Notes: generated by a model not told the origin, from the sequence alone. Counted from the first letter of the stretch, positions 1 through 7,197 are shown. The stretch: 9,392 nucleotides of DNA from Syntrophaceae bacterium UBA2251 (GCA_002347815.1 DDXV01000017.1:1-9392), one strand, 5' to 3'. Numbers and translations: made by a program.

Positions 1-429
1 AAGTTCCTAACCGGACATCGCTGGGTTTTTTTCAACGAGAAGATGCAGGCTCGCTACCTGAAACGGCCAAAGATGATGGCTTCTATATGCGGACGCGCCG
101 GCATCAAACCGTTAGGGACAACCAAGCGGAAAATATCACGGGGGAAGCAAAAGGGGCAATATAAAGAGATCGGCGTGTATTACGGCTTTCATGCCTTACG
201 GCATTTCATGGCATCGTATTTACTCGACGAAAAAAAGGTATCACTGAAAACTGTCAGCGAATTATTACGTCACAGAAACGTACGGACAACAGAAATTTAT
301 CTCCACGCCATCAGCCAATCCAAGCTCATCGCGTTGGATAACCTGGAGGGAAAATTTACGCTAAAATTAGCATATCCGCCACCAACACCCGCCACCAAAA
401 TTGAAGAAGGGGTTAGCCATTATAGCTAA
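1..429 (+). CDS. Tyrosine recombinase/phage-type integrase, C-terminal fragment (5' end outside window)
   Basis: The frame is open from base 1, so the gene starts left of the window; 142 residues are visible. It is the C-terminal half of a tyrosine recombinase catalytic domain, which cuts and rejoins DNA at attachment sites through a covalent 3'-phosphotyrosine. Counting from base 1, visible catalytic elements are the H-x-x-R box in FHALRH (His64, Arg67), the second His in LLRHRNV (His91, where LGH is more usual), and the nucleophile Tyr100 in TEIYLH (bases 298-300). The first catalytic Arg and the DNA-binding N-terminal region would lie upstream. After the Tyr there is a ~40-residue tail rich in Pro and Thr. 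The TAA stop lies inside a perfect hairpin, 14 bp from the CCA end of the tRNA-Val gene, the usual position of an island integrase. GC is about 47% by hand count, lower than the operon to the right, which fits foreign origin. Whether the upstream part is intact cannot be judged. Confidence 0.88.
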   Translation, partial: KFLTGHRWVFFNEKMQARYLKRPKMMASICGRAGIKPLGTTKRKISRGKQKGQYKEIGVYYGFHALRHFMASYLLDEKKVSLKTVSELLRHRNVRTTEIYLHAISQSKLIALDNLEGKFTLKLAYPPPTPATKIEEGVSHYS

Positions 430-435
430 CCCCTT
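407..435. terminator. Perfect 11-bp hairpin between integrase and tRNA-Val, probable bidirectional terminator
   Basis: AAGGGGTTAGC (407-417) and GCTAACCCCTT (425-435) form a perfect 11-bp inverted repeat with a 7-nt loop. On the minus strand it lies 8 nt past the CCA end of the tRNA and is followed by a moderately T-rich stretch (CTTCAATTTT), so it probably ends the tRNA transcript. On the plus strand it is followed by GATTTTC and contains the TAA stop of the integrase, so it could also end that transcript. Neither T-tract is long, so termination efficiency is uncertain. Confidence 0.6.
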
Positions 436-443
436 GATTTTCA

Positions 444-518
444 TGGTAGGCGGTACTGGGATTGAACCAGTGACTTCTACCGTGTGAAGGTAGCACTCTC
501 CCGCTGAGTTAACCGCCC
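444..518 (-). tRNA. tRNA-Val, anticodon CAC
   Basis: This 75-nt gene folds as a full cloverleaf with CCA encoded (complement of 444-446). The anticodon arm is CTACC-TTCACAC-GGTAG, giving anticodon CAC, which reads the valine codon GTG. The T arm is ACTGG-TTCAATC-CCAGT and the D arm is ACTC-AGCGGGA-GAGT with the conserved GG in its loop. The acceptor stem is GGGCGGT against ACCGCCT, with discriminator A73. Two positions are unusual: the first acceptor pair is G1-U72 rather than G-C, and base 10 is A (paired to U25) where G10 is nearly universal. The gene has its own promoter, and its 3' end faces the integrase fragment. Confidence 0.95.
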
Positions 519-531
519 CTGCTGGGAATTT

Positions 532-560
532 CCTATAGCGCATCCCCTGACCGTTTTCAA
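532..560 (-). promoter_or_regulatory. Sigma70-type promoter of tRNA-Val
   Basis: On the minus strand, TTGAAA (complement of 555-560) and TATAGG (complement of 532-537) are separated by exactly 17 nt. The predicted transcription start falls a few bases before the tRNA 5' end at 518. The -10 and following bases, TATAGGAAAT, recur in the proposed tetR promoter, which supports both. The rest of 519-629 shows no gene. Confidence 0.6.
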
Positions 561-629
561 GAAAAAAAGCGGATCTCCATGTCTTGCGTCCTCCGGAAGT
601 GGAATGATCTCCGAACATCGGCTGCATGC

Positions 630-660
630 AAAAAAAGGCCGGCGGCATGCGCCGCCGGCC
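630..660 (-). terminator. Rho-independent terminator of the beta-oxidation operon
   Basis: A perfect GC-only 10-bp stem (GGCCGGCGGC at 637-646, GCCGCCGGCC at 651-660) with a 4-nt loop is followed on the minus strand by seven T residues (complement of 630-636). It lies 34 bp past the thiolase stop codon. This is a textbook intrinsic terminator and sets the 3' end of the operon. Confidence 0.93.
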
Positions 661-694
661 CCACTTCCTGCATCGATTCGATCAGGATTGCTTT

Positions 695-1888
695 CTACAG
701 CATTTCATAGATCGCCGCCGCACCCATGCCGCCGCCGATGCACATGGAGACGATGCCGCGTTTCGCCTTGCGGCGCTTCAGTTCGTGCAGCAACTGCGCC
801 GTGAGCTTCGCACCCGTCGCACCCAGGGGATGACCCAGGGCGATGGCGCCGCCGTTCGGGTTGATGTCGCCCGCCTTCAGCCGGTCTTCGATGCCGATCG
901 ACCGGATGGAATAGAGCGCCTGAGAGGCAAAGGCTTCATTGAGCTCGAACACGTCGATATCCTTGGCGGTCAGACCGGCCATCTTCAGGACCTTGGGAAT
1001 CGCATAGGCCGGTCCCACGCCCATTTCCTCGGGCTTGCATCCCGCCACGGCGTACCAGGCCAGCCGGGCGAGCGGCTTGAGACCGAGGGCCTTCGCCTTC
1101 TCCGCGCTCATCAGCAGCGTAAAGGCCGCCCCGTCGGTCATCTGCGAGGAGTTCGCCGCCGTCACGGTCCCGCCCTGCTTGAAGGGGGACTTCAGTTTGG
1201 CCATATCCTCGATCTTCGCCGGCCATCTGACGCCGTCGTCCGTGTCGAAGACGACCTTTTCGCGGACGCGCTTCCCGCTCTTGGTCTTCTTGTACACATA
1301 GGCCTCGATGGGGATGATCTCTTCCTTGAACTTCCCGGCCTTGATCGCCTCGAAGGCGCGGCGGTTGCTCTCCAGACCGAAGGCGTCCATGTCTTCCCGG
1401 GAAATGCCGTGGTTCGCGGCCACGTTCTCGGCCGTGATGCCCATGGAGACATAAACGTTCGGCTGTTCCCCGAACTTCCAGTCCGGATTCGGGCGGAAGA
1501 TGCTGCCGCCCATCGGGATGTGGGACATGGTTTCGCAGCCGCCCGCGATGATGACGTCGGACCAGCCGGCGCGGATCTTGGCCGTCGCATCGGCGATGGA
1601 CTGAACGCCGGACGAGCAGAAACGGTTGACGGTCATGCCGCTGACCGGCTCGGGAAGGCCGGCGCCCACCGCCAGGACCTTGCCGTAGTTCATACCCTGC
1701 TCCGCCTCGGGGAAGGCGCAGCCGACGATCAGGTCGTCGATCTCTTCCGGTTTCAACTGCGGAACGCGGGCCAGCAAACCCTTGATGACCTGAATCCCGA
1801 TCTGATCCCCGCGGGTTGCCGCGAGACCGCCTCTCTTATAACGACCCCCTGGACTTCTGACAGATTCAACGATTACCGCATCACTCAT
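695..1888 (-). CDS. fadA: Acetyl-CoA acyltransferase (3-ketoacyl-CoA thiolase)
   Basis: This 397-residue thiolase catalyses the last beta-oxidation step, CoA-dependent cleavage of 3-ketoacyl-CoA to acetyl-CoA and a shortened acyl-CoA; it acts in the cytoplasm. The length is typical of type I/II thiolases. The nucleophilic cysteine is Cys91 in NRFCSSG, the NEAF loop is at 317-320, the catalytic His353 sits in the GHPLGATG motif, and the second catalytic cysteine is Cys383 in MCIGGGMG. The ATG at 1888 is chosen because it has AAGGAG 7 nt upstream and the protein begins with the usual thiolase N-terminus (DAVIVESVRSPGG); the frame stays open further upstream but with no family-like sequence. It is the last gene of the operon, 98 bp after fadN, and is followed by a strong terminator. 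Biosynthetic acetoacetyl-CoA thiolase is an alternative name, but the neighbours favour the degradative role. The symbol follows the B. subtilis fadNAE parallel. Confidence 0.93.
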   Translation of the reverse strand: MSDAVIVESVRSPGGRYKRGGLAATRGDQIGIQVIKGLLARVPQLKPEEIDDLIVGCAFPEAEQGMNYGKVLAVGAGLPEPVSGMTVNRFCSSGVQSIADATAKIRAGWSDVIIAGGCETMSHIPMGGSIFRPNPDWKFGEQPNVYVSMGITAENVAANHGISREDMDAFGLESNRRAFEAIKAGKFKEEIIPIEAYVYKKTKSGKRVREKVVFDTDDGVRWPAKIEDMAKLKSPFKQGGTVTAANSSQMTDGAAFTLLMSAEKAKALGLKPLARLAWYAVAGCKPEEMGVGPAYAIPKVLKMAGLTAKDIDVFELNEAFASQALYSIRSIGIEDRLKAGDINPNGGAIALGHPLGATGAKLTAQLLHELKRRKAKRGIVSMCIGGGMGAAAIYEML

Positions 1889-1986
1889 CTTCTTTCTCCT
1901 TCTTTCAAATGAAGGGCGAGGGGCGAAAGGCCGGGGACGAAGGGAGGTCCCACGCCCCGAACCTTTAGCCATACGCCATTTCTGTT
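1889..1986 (-). other. fadN-fadA intergenic spacer with G/C-rich low-complexity tract
   Basis: This spacer holds the fadA ribosome binding site (AAGGAG, complement of 1896-1901) and, at about 1907-1960, a purine/pyrimidine-skewed tract of recurring GAAGGGCGAGGGG-like units. No promoter or terminator is evident, so fadA is probably co-transcribed with fadN. The tract may be a degraded short intergenic repeat; comparison with other spacers of the genome would decide. Confidence 0.35.
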
Positions 1987-4407
1987 TTAGTTCCGCAACG
2001 GTTTGCCCGTCGTCAGCATGTGCATGATCCGGTCCTGGGTCTTCTGCTCGCCGCAGAGGCTGAGGAACGCCTCGCGCTCGAGGTCCAGAATCTCCTGTTC
2101 CGTGACATAGGTTCCTTCCGCGCAATCGCCGCCTGACAGGATATAGGCGACCTTTTTCGCGACATGGACGTCATACGCCGAGGCGTAATTGCCGTGCTGC
2201 ATGTTGTACAGAATGCCATTCGTCATGCCGATGAAGTTGTCGCCCATGACCGGGATCAGGGCCGGCTTCGGGGGCTTGTAGAACTTGGACAGCCCCAGCA
2301 CGACCTGTTTGGCTTCCCAAATCTGCTGATCGCGCCCCATGCTGATATTCTCGGTCTTGCGGATGTAGCCGAGGTCCATGACTTCCACCGCGCTCGTCCC
2401 GACCTTCGCCGTGGCGATGTTCTCGAACACCTTCGCGTAAAAATGCTGCAGGTTCAGACCCGCCTCGACGGCGCCCGTCGGAATGCCCTCCGTCGCGCGC
2501 ACCATTGATTCCTTGCAGCCGCCACCCGCCGGGATAACGCCGACGCCGACTTCCACGAGCCCCATGTAGGTCTCGCCGCAGGGCTGGCAACGCGCCCCGT
2601 GCATCGCCATCTCGCAACCGCCGCCTAGCGCCATGCCCGCCGGCGCCGTCACGACCGGTTTCGAGAGGAACTTCATCTTCATGTTGGCGTTCTGCAAACC
2701 GGCCACCATCTGCTCCAGCATATCCCAGTCGGCCTTCTGGCAGGCGAGGAGCACCTGGAAGATATTGGCGCCAGCCGAGAAGTTCGTAGCGTGATTTCCG
2801 ACCACCATGCCGACGAAATCCTTGGCGACAATGTCGCAACTTTCGTCGATCATGGCAATCATCTCCGGATCCACCGCGTTCATCTTGGCGTGGAACTCGA
2901 GACACACGACGCCATCGCCGATATCGACCAGGGAAGCCGCCGCGTTTTCCTTGACGATCTTTTTCCGTTCCTTGAGTTCCGGAAGGAGAATGACCCGGGG
3001 GTTGTCCTTGAACTTCACATACCCCTTCGTCTCGAAGTCGTAGTAGTACATCCCGTCTTCCTTCTTGGCGTAGAAAGACGCACATCCAGCCTTGAGCATT
3101 TCTTCGATCTTCTTGGGAACCTTGATCTTGAGCTTCTTCATAACGTCGACGGCTTCCTTCACGCCGACGGCGTCCCAGCTCTCGAACGGTCCCAGCTGCT
3201 GGTTGTAGCCCCACTTCATCGCATTGTCGATGGCGAGAATATTGTCGCAGATCTCGGGAATGCGATTGGCGGCATAGACGAAGTTGTTGCACAGATACTC
3301 GCGGGCCACCTCGGCGGCGGCATCGGTCCCGTTGAAGAGGGCCTTCATCATGGCGGCCGCCCCGTCATCCGCCAGCTTCTTTGCGGCGGTCACGGATTCG
3401 AATTTGGGCTTGGAGGGCGCGACATACTCCATCGCGTTGTAATCCAGGACCAGCTTGACCTTCTTTCCCTTCTCGTCCTTGGTCTTCTTGTAGAAGCCCT
3501 GCTTCGTCTTGTTGCCGAGCCACTTCTTCTCCATCATCTTGCTCATGACGTCGGACGGCACGAAGATTTCCCGGCACTCGTCGTTCGGCACCGCATCATA
3601 GAGGTTCTTCATGACGTGGTAACCCGTATCCAGACCGACCAGATCGAGGGTCCCGAAGACGGCGGAGCCCGGACGCCCCAGGGCCTTGCCGACGATCGCG
3701 TCGACCTCTTCGACCTTCAGCCCCTTCTTGATCATGATGTTCACGATATTGGAGATGTCGTAGACGCCGATCCGGTTTCCCACGAAGTTCGGGACGTCCT
3801 TGCAAAGGACGATGCCCTTCCCCAGAACCTCTTCCCCGAACTTGATCATGAAATCCACAAGCTCTTTTTTGGTCTCGGCGCCCGGGATGATCTCGAGGAG
3901 CTTCATATAGCGGGGCGGGTTGAAGAAATGCGTACCCAGAAAATGCTGTTTCAGGTTCTTGCCAAACTTTGCCGAAACATCCTTGATCGGCAGACCCGAC
4001 GTGTTCGTCGAAACGATGCAGTCGGGCTTGATGACTTTCTCGACCTTCGCAAAAAGTTCCTGCTTGATCTTCAGGTTTTCGACCACGACCTCGATCACCC
4101 AGTCCACATCCTTCAGCCAGCCCAGGTTGTCCTCGAAGTTTCCGATCTTGATCATCGAGGCAAACGACTTCGAGAAGAAGCTCGCCGGCTTCGACTTCGT
4201 GACGCCCGCCAGTCCATTCGCGGCAAAGCGGTTCCGCCAGGCCGGACTCTTCTCCGTCAGGCCCTTTGCCTTATCCGCATCCGTCAATTCAAACGGTACG
4301 ATGTCCAACAGCAAACACGGAATCCCCGCGTTCGTCAGATGGGCTGCGATCGTCGCTCCCATCACGCCCGCCCCCAGTACAGCGGCCTTCTTGATCTGAT
4401 ACGACAT
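1987..4407 (-). CDS. fadN: FadN-type 3-hydroxyacyl-CoA dehydrogenase / enoyl-CoA hydratase fusion
   Basis: This 806-residue bifunctional enzyme covers two middle steps of beta-oxidation: hydration of trans-2-enoyl-CoA and NAD-dependent oxidation of L-3-hydroxyacyl-CoA. The N-terminal Rossmann domain has the NAD loop GAGVMG (12-17). Expected dehydrogenase residues are Ser137 in NTSGLP, His160 in GTHFFNPP, Glu172 in LLEIIPG and Asn207 in DVPNFVGNR. The 3HCDH C-terminal helical domain follows at about 205-310, with a second helical segment to about 430. A crotonase domain fills about 490-720: the FSAGAN oxyanion segment at 543-548, the GGGCEM loop with Glu599, and Glu619 in MGLVEVGVGVIP, which match the two hydratase glutamates. 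Dehydrogenase-first order is that of B. subtilis FadN (about 790 residues) and the reverse of E. coli FadB. The ATG at 4407 is chosen over an in-frame start 10 codons upstream because GAGGAGG lies 6 nt before it. It is the third gene of the operon, after the acyl-CoA dehydrogenase. Confidence 0.92.
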   Translation of the reverse strand: MSYQIKKAAVLGAGVMGATIAAHLTNAGIPCLLLDIVPFELTDADKAKGLTEKSPAWRNRFAANGLAGVTKSKPASFFSKSFASMIKIGNFEDNLGWLKDVDWVIEVVVENLKIKQELFAKVEKVIKPDCIVSTNTSGLPIKDVSAKFGKNLKQHFLGTHFFNPPRYMKLLEIIPGAETKKELVDFMIKFGEEVLGKGIVLCKDVPNFVGNRIGVYDISNIVNIMIKKGLKVEEVDAIVGKALGRPGSAVFGTLDLVGLDTGYHVMKNLYDAVPNDECREIFVPSDVMSKMMEKKWLGNKTKQGFYKKTKDEKGKKVKLVLDYNAMEYVAPSKPKFESVTAAKKLADDGAAAMMKALFNGTDAAAEVAREYLCNNFVYAANRIPEICDNILAIDNAMKWGYNQQLGPFESWDAVGVKEAVDVMKKLKIKVPKKIEEMLKAGCASFYAKKEDGMYYYDFETKGYVKFKDNPRVILLPELKERKKIVKENAAASLVDIGDGVVCLEFHAKMNAVDPEMIAMIDESCDIVAKDFVGMVVGNHATNFSAGANIFQVLLACQKADWDMLEQMVAGLQNANMKMKFLSKPVVTAPAGMALGGGCEMAMHGARCQPCGETYMGLVEVGVGVIPAGGGCKESMVRATEGIPTGAVEAGLNLQHFYAKVFENIATAKVGTSAVEVMDLGYIRKTENISMGRDQQIWEAKQVVLGLSKFYKPPKPALIPVMGDNFIGMTNGILYNMQHGNYASAYDVHVAKKVAYILSGGDCAEGTYVTEQEILDLEREAFLSLCGEQKTQDRIMHMLTTGKPLRN

Positions 4408-4442
4408 AGCTTTCCTCCTCTTTTGTAGTCCTTTCACGCCGC

Positions 4443-4479
4443 GCCTGCACTACCGTCGTTCCTGATCGCATGTGCAGGC
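4443..4479. repeat. 8-bp inverted repeat with 21-nt spacer upstream of fadN
   Basis: GCCTGCAC (4443-4450) and GTGCAGGC (4472-4479) are perfect inverted copies in the fadN leader, about 35 bp ahead of the start codon. They could form an mRNA stem or be half-sites for a protein. There is no other support, and a perfect 8-mer pair can arise by chance. Confidence 0.3.
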
Positions 4480-4569
4480 ATCAACCGTGATCTCTCTCGT
4501 TCAATGACATTTACCGCCTTTGCGCCTGGCTCATTCTCTGAAAAGACGCTCCGACATCGTCAACGGTTT

Positions 4570-4602
4570 GCTTTCGGGGGCGTCTCTTGCGCCCCCAAAA
4601 GC
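4570..4602 (-). ncRNA. 13-bp hairpin in the mRNA between acyl-CoA dehydrogenase and fadN
   Basis: On the minus strand GCTTTT plus GGGGGCG pairs with CGCCCCC plus GAAAGC around a 7-nt loop (CAAGAGA). The sixth pair is a U-G wobble in the minus-strand transcript but a C-A mismatch in the plus-strand transcript, so the fold is better in the sense RNA. It begins 12 nt after the dehydrogenase stop codon and has no following T-tract, so it is not a typical intrinsic terminator. A role as a 3' stabilising or processing stem that sets the relative levels of the two cistrons is an inference. Confidence 0.5.
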
Positions 4603-4614
4603 ATGTTTTTCACA

Positions 4615-6471
4615 TCAGAAGGACTCTTCCGGAACCTCGAACACGACGCGTTCCGCTGCCTTGATCGTCTCGCACCGGACCTTGATCGTGGGAATGATCT
4701 CGGAAACGAAAAACCGCGCCGTGGCGATCTTCCCGACATAAAACGCCACGTCGGCATTTTCGTGCACGAGTGCGCGCTTCTTTCCGAGTGACTCGATCCC
4801 CTTTTCTTCGTAAATCGCGTTCAGCTTCTCTTCCGCGATCGCCGCGCCCTGGAGCAGGAAATGACCGACCAGCATGTCCCCCATGATATCGAGGTAAGGC
4901 GATGCATTGAGGACGGGAATGAGGAAGCTTCCCGTCTTGCCCAGACCGGCAAACGTCATCGTCAAGTCGATCAGGGCGAAGACCGCCTCTTCGAGCTTGG
5001 CGCCATACTTCTTGAGCGCCTCGCTCTTTTTCGCCTTCGCGATCGTCGCATTGACCTCGCCGACCAAATTCATGACGTTCATGCCCTTTTTCATGCCGAG
5101 CTTCCGGCCGACCAGGTCCAGGGCCTGAATGCCGTTGGTGCCCTCGTACAGACAGGCGATCTTGCAGTCGCGCATGTACTGTTCGACCGGATACTCCTGG
5201 CAGTAGCCATAGCCGCCGTAAACATCGATCGCTTTGGAGCAGACCATCATGCCCATATCCGATCCAAACGCTTTACAAACGGGCGTCAGAAGTTCCACGA
5301 AGCCGTTCCATTTTTCCCGTTCTGCCGGCGTCGCGGCGGCATGAGCCATATCAATGGCGAGTGCCACAAAATAGTTCAGTGCACGGTTGCCTTCCACATA
5401 AGCCTTCATCCACAGCAAGTCGCGTCGGACGTCGGGGTGCTGTATGATCGGCACCGACTTCGCTTCGGGATTTTTCATCTCCCACACCGGCGTGCTCTGG
5501 ATCCGCTCCTTGGCGTACTGAAGCGCATGCTCATACGCGGCCGAGGCGTGTCCGAGGCCCTGCATCCCGACTTCCAGACGGGCGCCGTTCATCATGTTGA
5601 ACATGACCCGCATTCCCTCGCGCTCCTTGCCGAGGAGTTCTCCGATGCACTTGCCGTCGTCCCCGAAATTCAGGGTGCAGGTCGCGGATCCCTTGATCCC
5701 CATCTTGTGCTCGATATTGCCGGTATGGACGTCGTTCGGCTCACCCAGGCTGCCATCATCGTTGACGCGGATCTTGGGAACGATAAAAATGGAGATGCCG
5801 CCCGTCCCGGGAGGATCTCCTTCGATCCGGGCGAGGACCGGATGGATGATGTTCGGCACCAGATCGTGATCGCCCGCCGAGATGAAGCACTTCGTCCCCG
5901 AAATGAGGAATTTACCATCCGGAAGCCGCTTCGCCGTGGTCTTCAGTGCGCCGACGTCGCTACCCGCGCCGGGTTCGGTCAGACACATCGTCCCCGCCCA
6001 CTCGCCGGCGTACATCTTGTACATGTATTTCTGCTTCTGCTCTTCCGTCCCGTACTTCTCGATGAGACCGGCCGCCCCGTTGGTCAAGCCGGTATACATG
6101 ATGAAGGCAAAGTTGGCCGCACCGAAGAACTCGGCATAGGCCGAAGACAAAACCTCAGGCATGCCCTGCCCGCCCACATCAGGCGACTTCATCGGGCAGA
6201 GCCACCCACCTTCGACAAACTTCTTGTATGCATCGTGATAACATTTCGGAACCGTGACCTTGCCGTCCTTGAAGGTACACCCTTCCTTGTCCCCTTCGGC
6301 ATAGGTAGGCACGAGGACATTGAGCGCCATCTTTTCGGCCTCGTTCTGCATCATCAACGCGTCTTCCTTGGTAAAGTCCTTGAACGCCTCCGTCTCGAAC
6401 AGCCTCTCTACCCCCAGTTGCTCAAAGAGGATAAATTGCTGGTCTCGTACGTTCACCAACCCGTTACCCAT
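4615..6471 (-). CDS. Acyl-CoA dehydrogenase, long form with N- and C-terminal extensions
   Basis: This 618-residue flavoprotein catalyses the first beta-oxidation step, FAD-dependent alpha,beta-desaturation of acyl-CoA with electrons normally passed to electron transfer flavoprotein. It is far longer than classical ~380-residue enzymes and fits the ~600-residue class with a short N-terminal AcylCoA_DH_N-type segment (1-40) and a C-terminal acetyl-CoA-dehydrogenase-type helical extension (about 465-605). The FAD/substrate signature CLTEPGAGSD is at 163-172. The second signature region around 415-455 contains VYGGYGY and LYEGTNGIQ, with the probable catalytic base Glu443. DmdC (3-methylmercaptopropionyl-CoA dehydrogenase) belongs to the same long class, so chain length and substrate cannot be settled from sequence. 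The neighbours (thiolase, hydratase/dehydrogenase) argue for fatty acyl-CoA. The ATG at 6471 has AAGGAGG 7 nt upstream. It lies 75 bp after tetR and 207 bp before fadN. By role it matches B. subtilis FadE, but I leave the symbol empty because FadE is used for unrelated subfamilies. Confidence 0.93.
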   Translation of the reverse strand: MGNGLVNVRDQQFILFEQLGVERLFETEAFKDFTKEDALMMQNEAEKMALNVLVPTYAEGDKEGCTFKDGKVTVPKCYHDAYKKFVEGGWLCPMKSPDVGGQGMPEVLSSAYAEFFGAANFAFIMYTGLTNGAAGLIEKYGTEEQKQKYMYKMYAGEWAGTMCLTEPGAGSDVGALKTTAKRLPDGKFLISGTKCFISAGDHDLVPNIIHPVLARIEGDPPGTGGISIFIVPKIRVNDDGSLGEPNDVHTGNIEHKMGIKGSATCTLNFGDDGKCIGELLGKEREGMRVMFNMMNGARLEVGMQGLGHASAAYEHALQYAKERIQSTPVWEMKNPEAKSVPIIQHPDVRRDLLWMKAYVEGNRALNYFVALAIDMAHAAATPAEREKWNGFVELLTPVCKAFGSDMGMMVCSKAIDVYGGYGYCQEYPVEQYMRDCKIACLYEGTNGIQALDLVGRKLGMKKGMNVMNLVGEVNATIAKAKKSEALKKYGAKLEEAVFALIDLTMTFAGLGKTGSFLIPVLNASPYLDIMGDMLVGHFLLQGAAIAEEKLNAIYEEKGIESLGKKRALVHENADVAFYVGKIATARFFVSEIIPTIKVRCETIKAAERVVFEVPEESF

Positions 6472-6538
6472 ACGACTACCTCCTTTCCTTTCCTTGTGTG
6501 TTTGATGGATTCATCCTTATTTCGTACCCTTCAAATCA

Positions 6539-6558
6539 GCGAAAGGCTAAGCCTTCGC
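6539..6558. repeat. Near-palindrome at the tetR stop codon
   Basis: GCGAAAGGCT (6539-6548) is nearly the reverse complement of AGCCTTCGC (6550-6558), with one bulged A, and spans the tetR stop codon. No T-run follows on the minus strand, so it is not a clear terminator. It could be a small mRNA stem between tetR and the acyl-CoA dehydrogenase gene. Confidence 0.3.
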
Positions 6559-7197
6559 CCGGGTGTTCACATCGCTCAGTCCACGGACATACATTTCCAG
6601 GGTGGCCTTGACCGTGGAGCGGATGCGCTCCTCGCGCGTGGCCACGTCGCCGGTGAACAGATGCAGGGCAATGATGCCGTTCAGGAGCCCCCAGATGGCA
6701 TTCCGGTTCTGTCTTAAGTTGACCGTGGGGGGGAAATCTCCCTTTTCAATCCCGTACTGAAAGATCTTTTCGATGATCGTGATGGCGACATTGGTCATCT
6801 TGACGATGTGATGATTGACTTCCTCGGAAAGATTCATATCTTCGGTGTGGAGCATATAGGTGACGAGAATACGGAAGAGCTCCGTATCGTGAAGGAAAAA
6901 ATCGATGTAGATGTTGGAGAGTTTGTAGAGGATTTCGGGGGCGTGGTCCCCGTAGTTAAACAGATTTTCTATCTTGCGATTGAACTTTTCGATGTCGTTG
7001 AGGAGGATCTGGGCGTAAATTTCCTCCTTGCTGTTGTAGTAAAGGTATACTGAACCCTTGCTGAGTTCGGCCTTCCGGGCAATGCTTTCGACGGTGACGG
7101 GCTTGAATCCTTTTTCAAAAAAAAGCTTCCGTGCAGCCTTGAGAATGGCTGCTTTGCGACTTTCCTTTTCCCTTTTTCTTCTCTCCGCAAGCCCCAA
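6547..7197 (-). CDS. TetR/AcrR-family transcriptional regulator, probable repressor of the beta-oxidation operon
   Basis: This 216-residue protein has the TetR layout: an N-terminal DNA-binding helix bundle (about 15-62) with the helix-turn-helix TVESIARKAELSKGSVYLYY at 35-54, then the KEEIYAQIL linker helix and a helical ligand and dimer domain. The basic N-terminus (RRKREKESRK) is common in the family. The ligand domain shows no diagnostic motif. Position decides the likely role: first gene of a unit that encodes a full beta-oxidation cycle, as TetR-type FadR, PsrA and related proteins regulate fatty-acid genes in response to acyl-CoA. The start is TTG at 7197: it has AAAGGAG 7 nt upstream, no ATG precedes it in frame (a TGA lies about 27 nt upstream), and later candidates would delete part of the DNA-binding domain. 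A promoter and 17-bp palindrome upstream suggest autoregulation. It is transcribed in the same direction as the enzymes, so it is probably co-transcribed. Confidence 0.9.
   Translation of the reverse strand: MGLAERRKREKESRKAAILKAARKLFFEKGFKPVTVESIARKAELSKGSVYLYYNSKEEIYAQILLNDIEKFNRKIENLFNYGDHAPEILYKLSNIYIDFFLHDTELFRILVTYMLHTEDMNLSEEVNHHIVKMTNVAITIIEKIFQYGIEKGDFPPTVNLRQNRNAIWGLLNGIIALHLFTGDVATREERIRSTVKATLEMYVRGLSDVNTRAKA

Noticed and set aside
626..1912. 428-codon open frame on the plus strand over the thiolase gene and its terminator
   Set aside because: It starts inside the operon terminator hairpin and encodes antisense-type sequence; the thiolase on the opposite strand explains the region fully.
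1889..2125. Upstream in-frame extension of the thiolase to 2125
   Set aside because: It overlaps the fadN coding end out of frame, adds 79 residues with no thiolase similarity, and the ATG at 1888 has a good ribosome binding site.
2171..3292. 373-codon minus-strand open frame overlapping fadN in another frame
   Set aside because: Arg/Gly-rich out-of-frame reading of fadN without motifs. I also considered that it might signal a frameshift in fadN, but the FadN frame is continuous through both domains.
2791..4428. 545-codon open frame on the plus strand antisense to fadN
   Set aside because: It is the mirror of a strong FadN gene with all catalytic motifs; the composition (rich in His, Leu, Asp, Val, Arg) is typical of antisense readings of GC-rich genes, and no domain is recognisable.
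4861..6717. 618-codon open frame on the plus strand antisense to the acyl-CoA dehydrogenase and tetR
   Set aside because: It has the same length as the real gene by coincidence, spans two genes and their spacer, and its His/Arg/Asp-rich sequence has no family resemblance.
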